DNA of 53,367 bases from Neorhodopirellula pilleata (lineage in GTDB: Bacteria > Planctomycetota > Planctomycetia > Pirellulales > Pirellulaceae), in assembly GCF_007859915.1 (NCBI RefSeq), contig NZ_SJPM01000024.1, positions 1-53,367 of the forward strand, in the 5' to 3' direction. Every line of letters begins with the position of its first letter. The first letter of the stretch is position 1. The notes under the pieces are model-generated. The model made no database searches and had not been told where the DNA came from. It was given only the letters and a program-made list of their open reading frames with translations. Shown in pieces: positions 53,243 to 53,367 of the stretch. The position numbers and the translations under genes are program-made.

Positions 53243-53367
53243 ATAGGGGTAGGGAAGTCCGGTTGAGCCGGACTCCCCTCCCTCCGAACCGTGCGTGCGG
53301 TTTTCCCGCACACGGCTCTCCAGTTAGTGGTCAATCACGGATTGAACGTAACGAGTGTGGGCCGCCC
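53243..53367 (-). mobile_element. 3' end of a group II intron (domains V and VI), partial
   Basis: On the minus strand, 53318-53286 folds into the 33-nt domain V: GAGCCGTGTGCGG, GAAA tetraloop, then ACCGCACGCACGGTTC with a two-base bulge; the AGC triad is at its start. Downstream a GC-rich arm (AGTCCGGC/GCCGGACT type, 53250-53275) forms domain VI, and CCCTACCCCTAT marks the likely 3' end near 53243. Bases 53319-53367 probably lie in domain IV after the reverse-transcriptase gene, whose body is beyond the window; no coding part can be assigned safely. The 3' exon starts with sequence leading into the REP-like copy. Confidence 0.85.

Overview
The window looks like the chromosome of a marine planctomycete of the Rhodopirellula/Pirellulaceae type. 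Evidence read from the sequence: a DUF1559 protein with a type IV pilin-like leader and an H-x9-DG tail, a type I sulfatase, many long secreted proteins of unknown function, PDZ, LamG and beta-helix secreted proteins, a large alpha-2-macroglobulin, a glucosyl-3-phosphoglycerate synthase, sparse Shine-Dalgarno signals with some GTG/TTG starts, and several families of intergenic inverted repeats. No rRNA, tRNA or CRISPR array was seen.

Layout. 1-600: tail of a decayed DDE transposase and a palindromic repeat that recurs at the right end. 600-8,500: secreted proteins (beta-helix, a 1040-residue protein with an in-gene 18-bp minisatellite, a small Rhodopirellula-like exported protein), a coiled-coil small protein and a ferritin-like protein. 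8,600-13,500: an accessory island. It holds a broken coiled-coil gene, an intact cassette of three overlapping or nearly touching genes of unknown function (the last a candidate papain-like peptidase), the C-terminal scrap of a type I restriction S subunit, a fused lysine/alanine-rich HARE-HTH gene fragment, a frameshifted DUF1016 (YhcG-like) nuclease gene and a gene split by an amber codon.

13,800-32,700: mostly ordinary chromosome. It has a CBS-pair protein, uppS and a LarA-like protein separated by an 8-bp minisatellite, a receiver/HATPase regulator followed after 4 nt by a hybrid histidine kinase with HPt, a beta-propeller protein divergent from a sulfatase, an AspT/YidE-type transporter, gpgS, a translationally coupled HD-GYP plus PilZ pair (cyclic-di-GMP module), a LamG protein, a hemolysin III/esterase pair, and mutY overlapping a HEAT-like/PDZ protein.

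33,000-53,200: an ammonium transporter, a WecG/TagA glycosyltransferase, a sulfatase-fold protein without the sulfatase active site, a DUF1559 pseudopilin-like protein, a 2064-residue alpha-2-macroglobulin with an intact thioester motif, a single-domain receiver, a membrane protein, an App1-type phosphatase, a dienelactone-hydrolase-family protein, the Lhr-type helicase and PdeM endonuclease pair (without the ligase and exonuclease they often accompany), and a stand-alone condensation-domain-like protein. The right edge is the 3' end (domains V and VI) of a group II intron on the minus strand, lying beside a copy of the repeat seen at the left edge.

The best candidate for an undescribed system is the intact three-gene cassette at 9,420-11,787, which sits among remains of defence genes.
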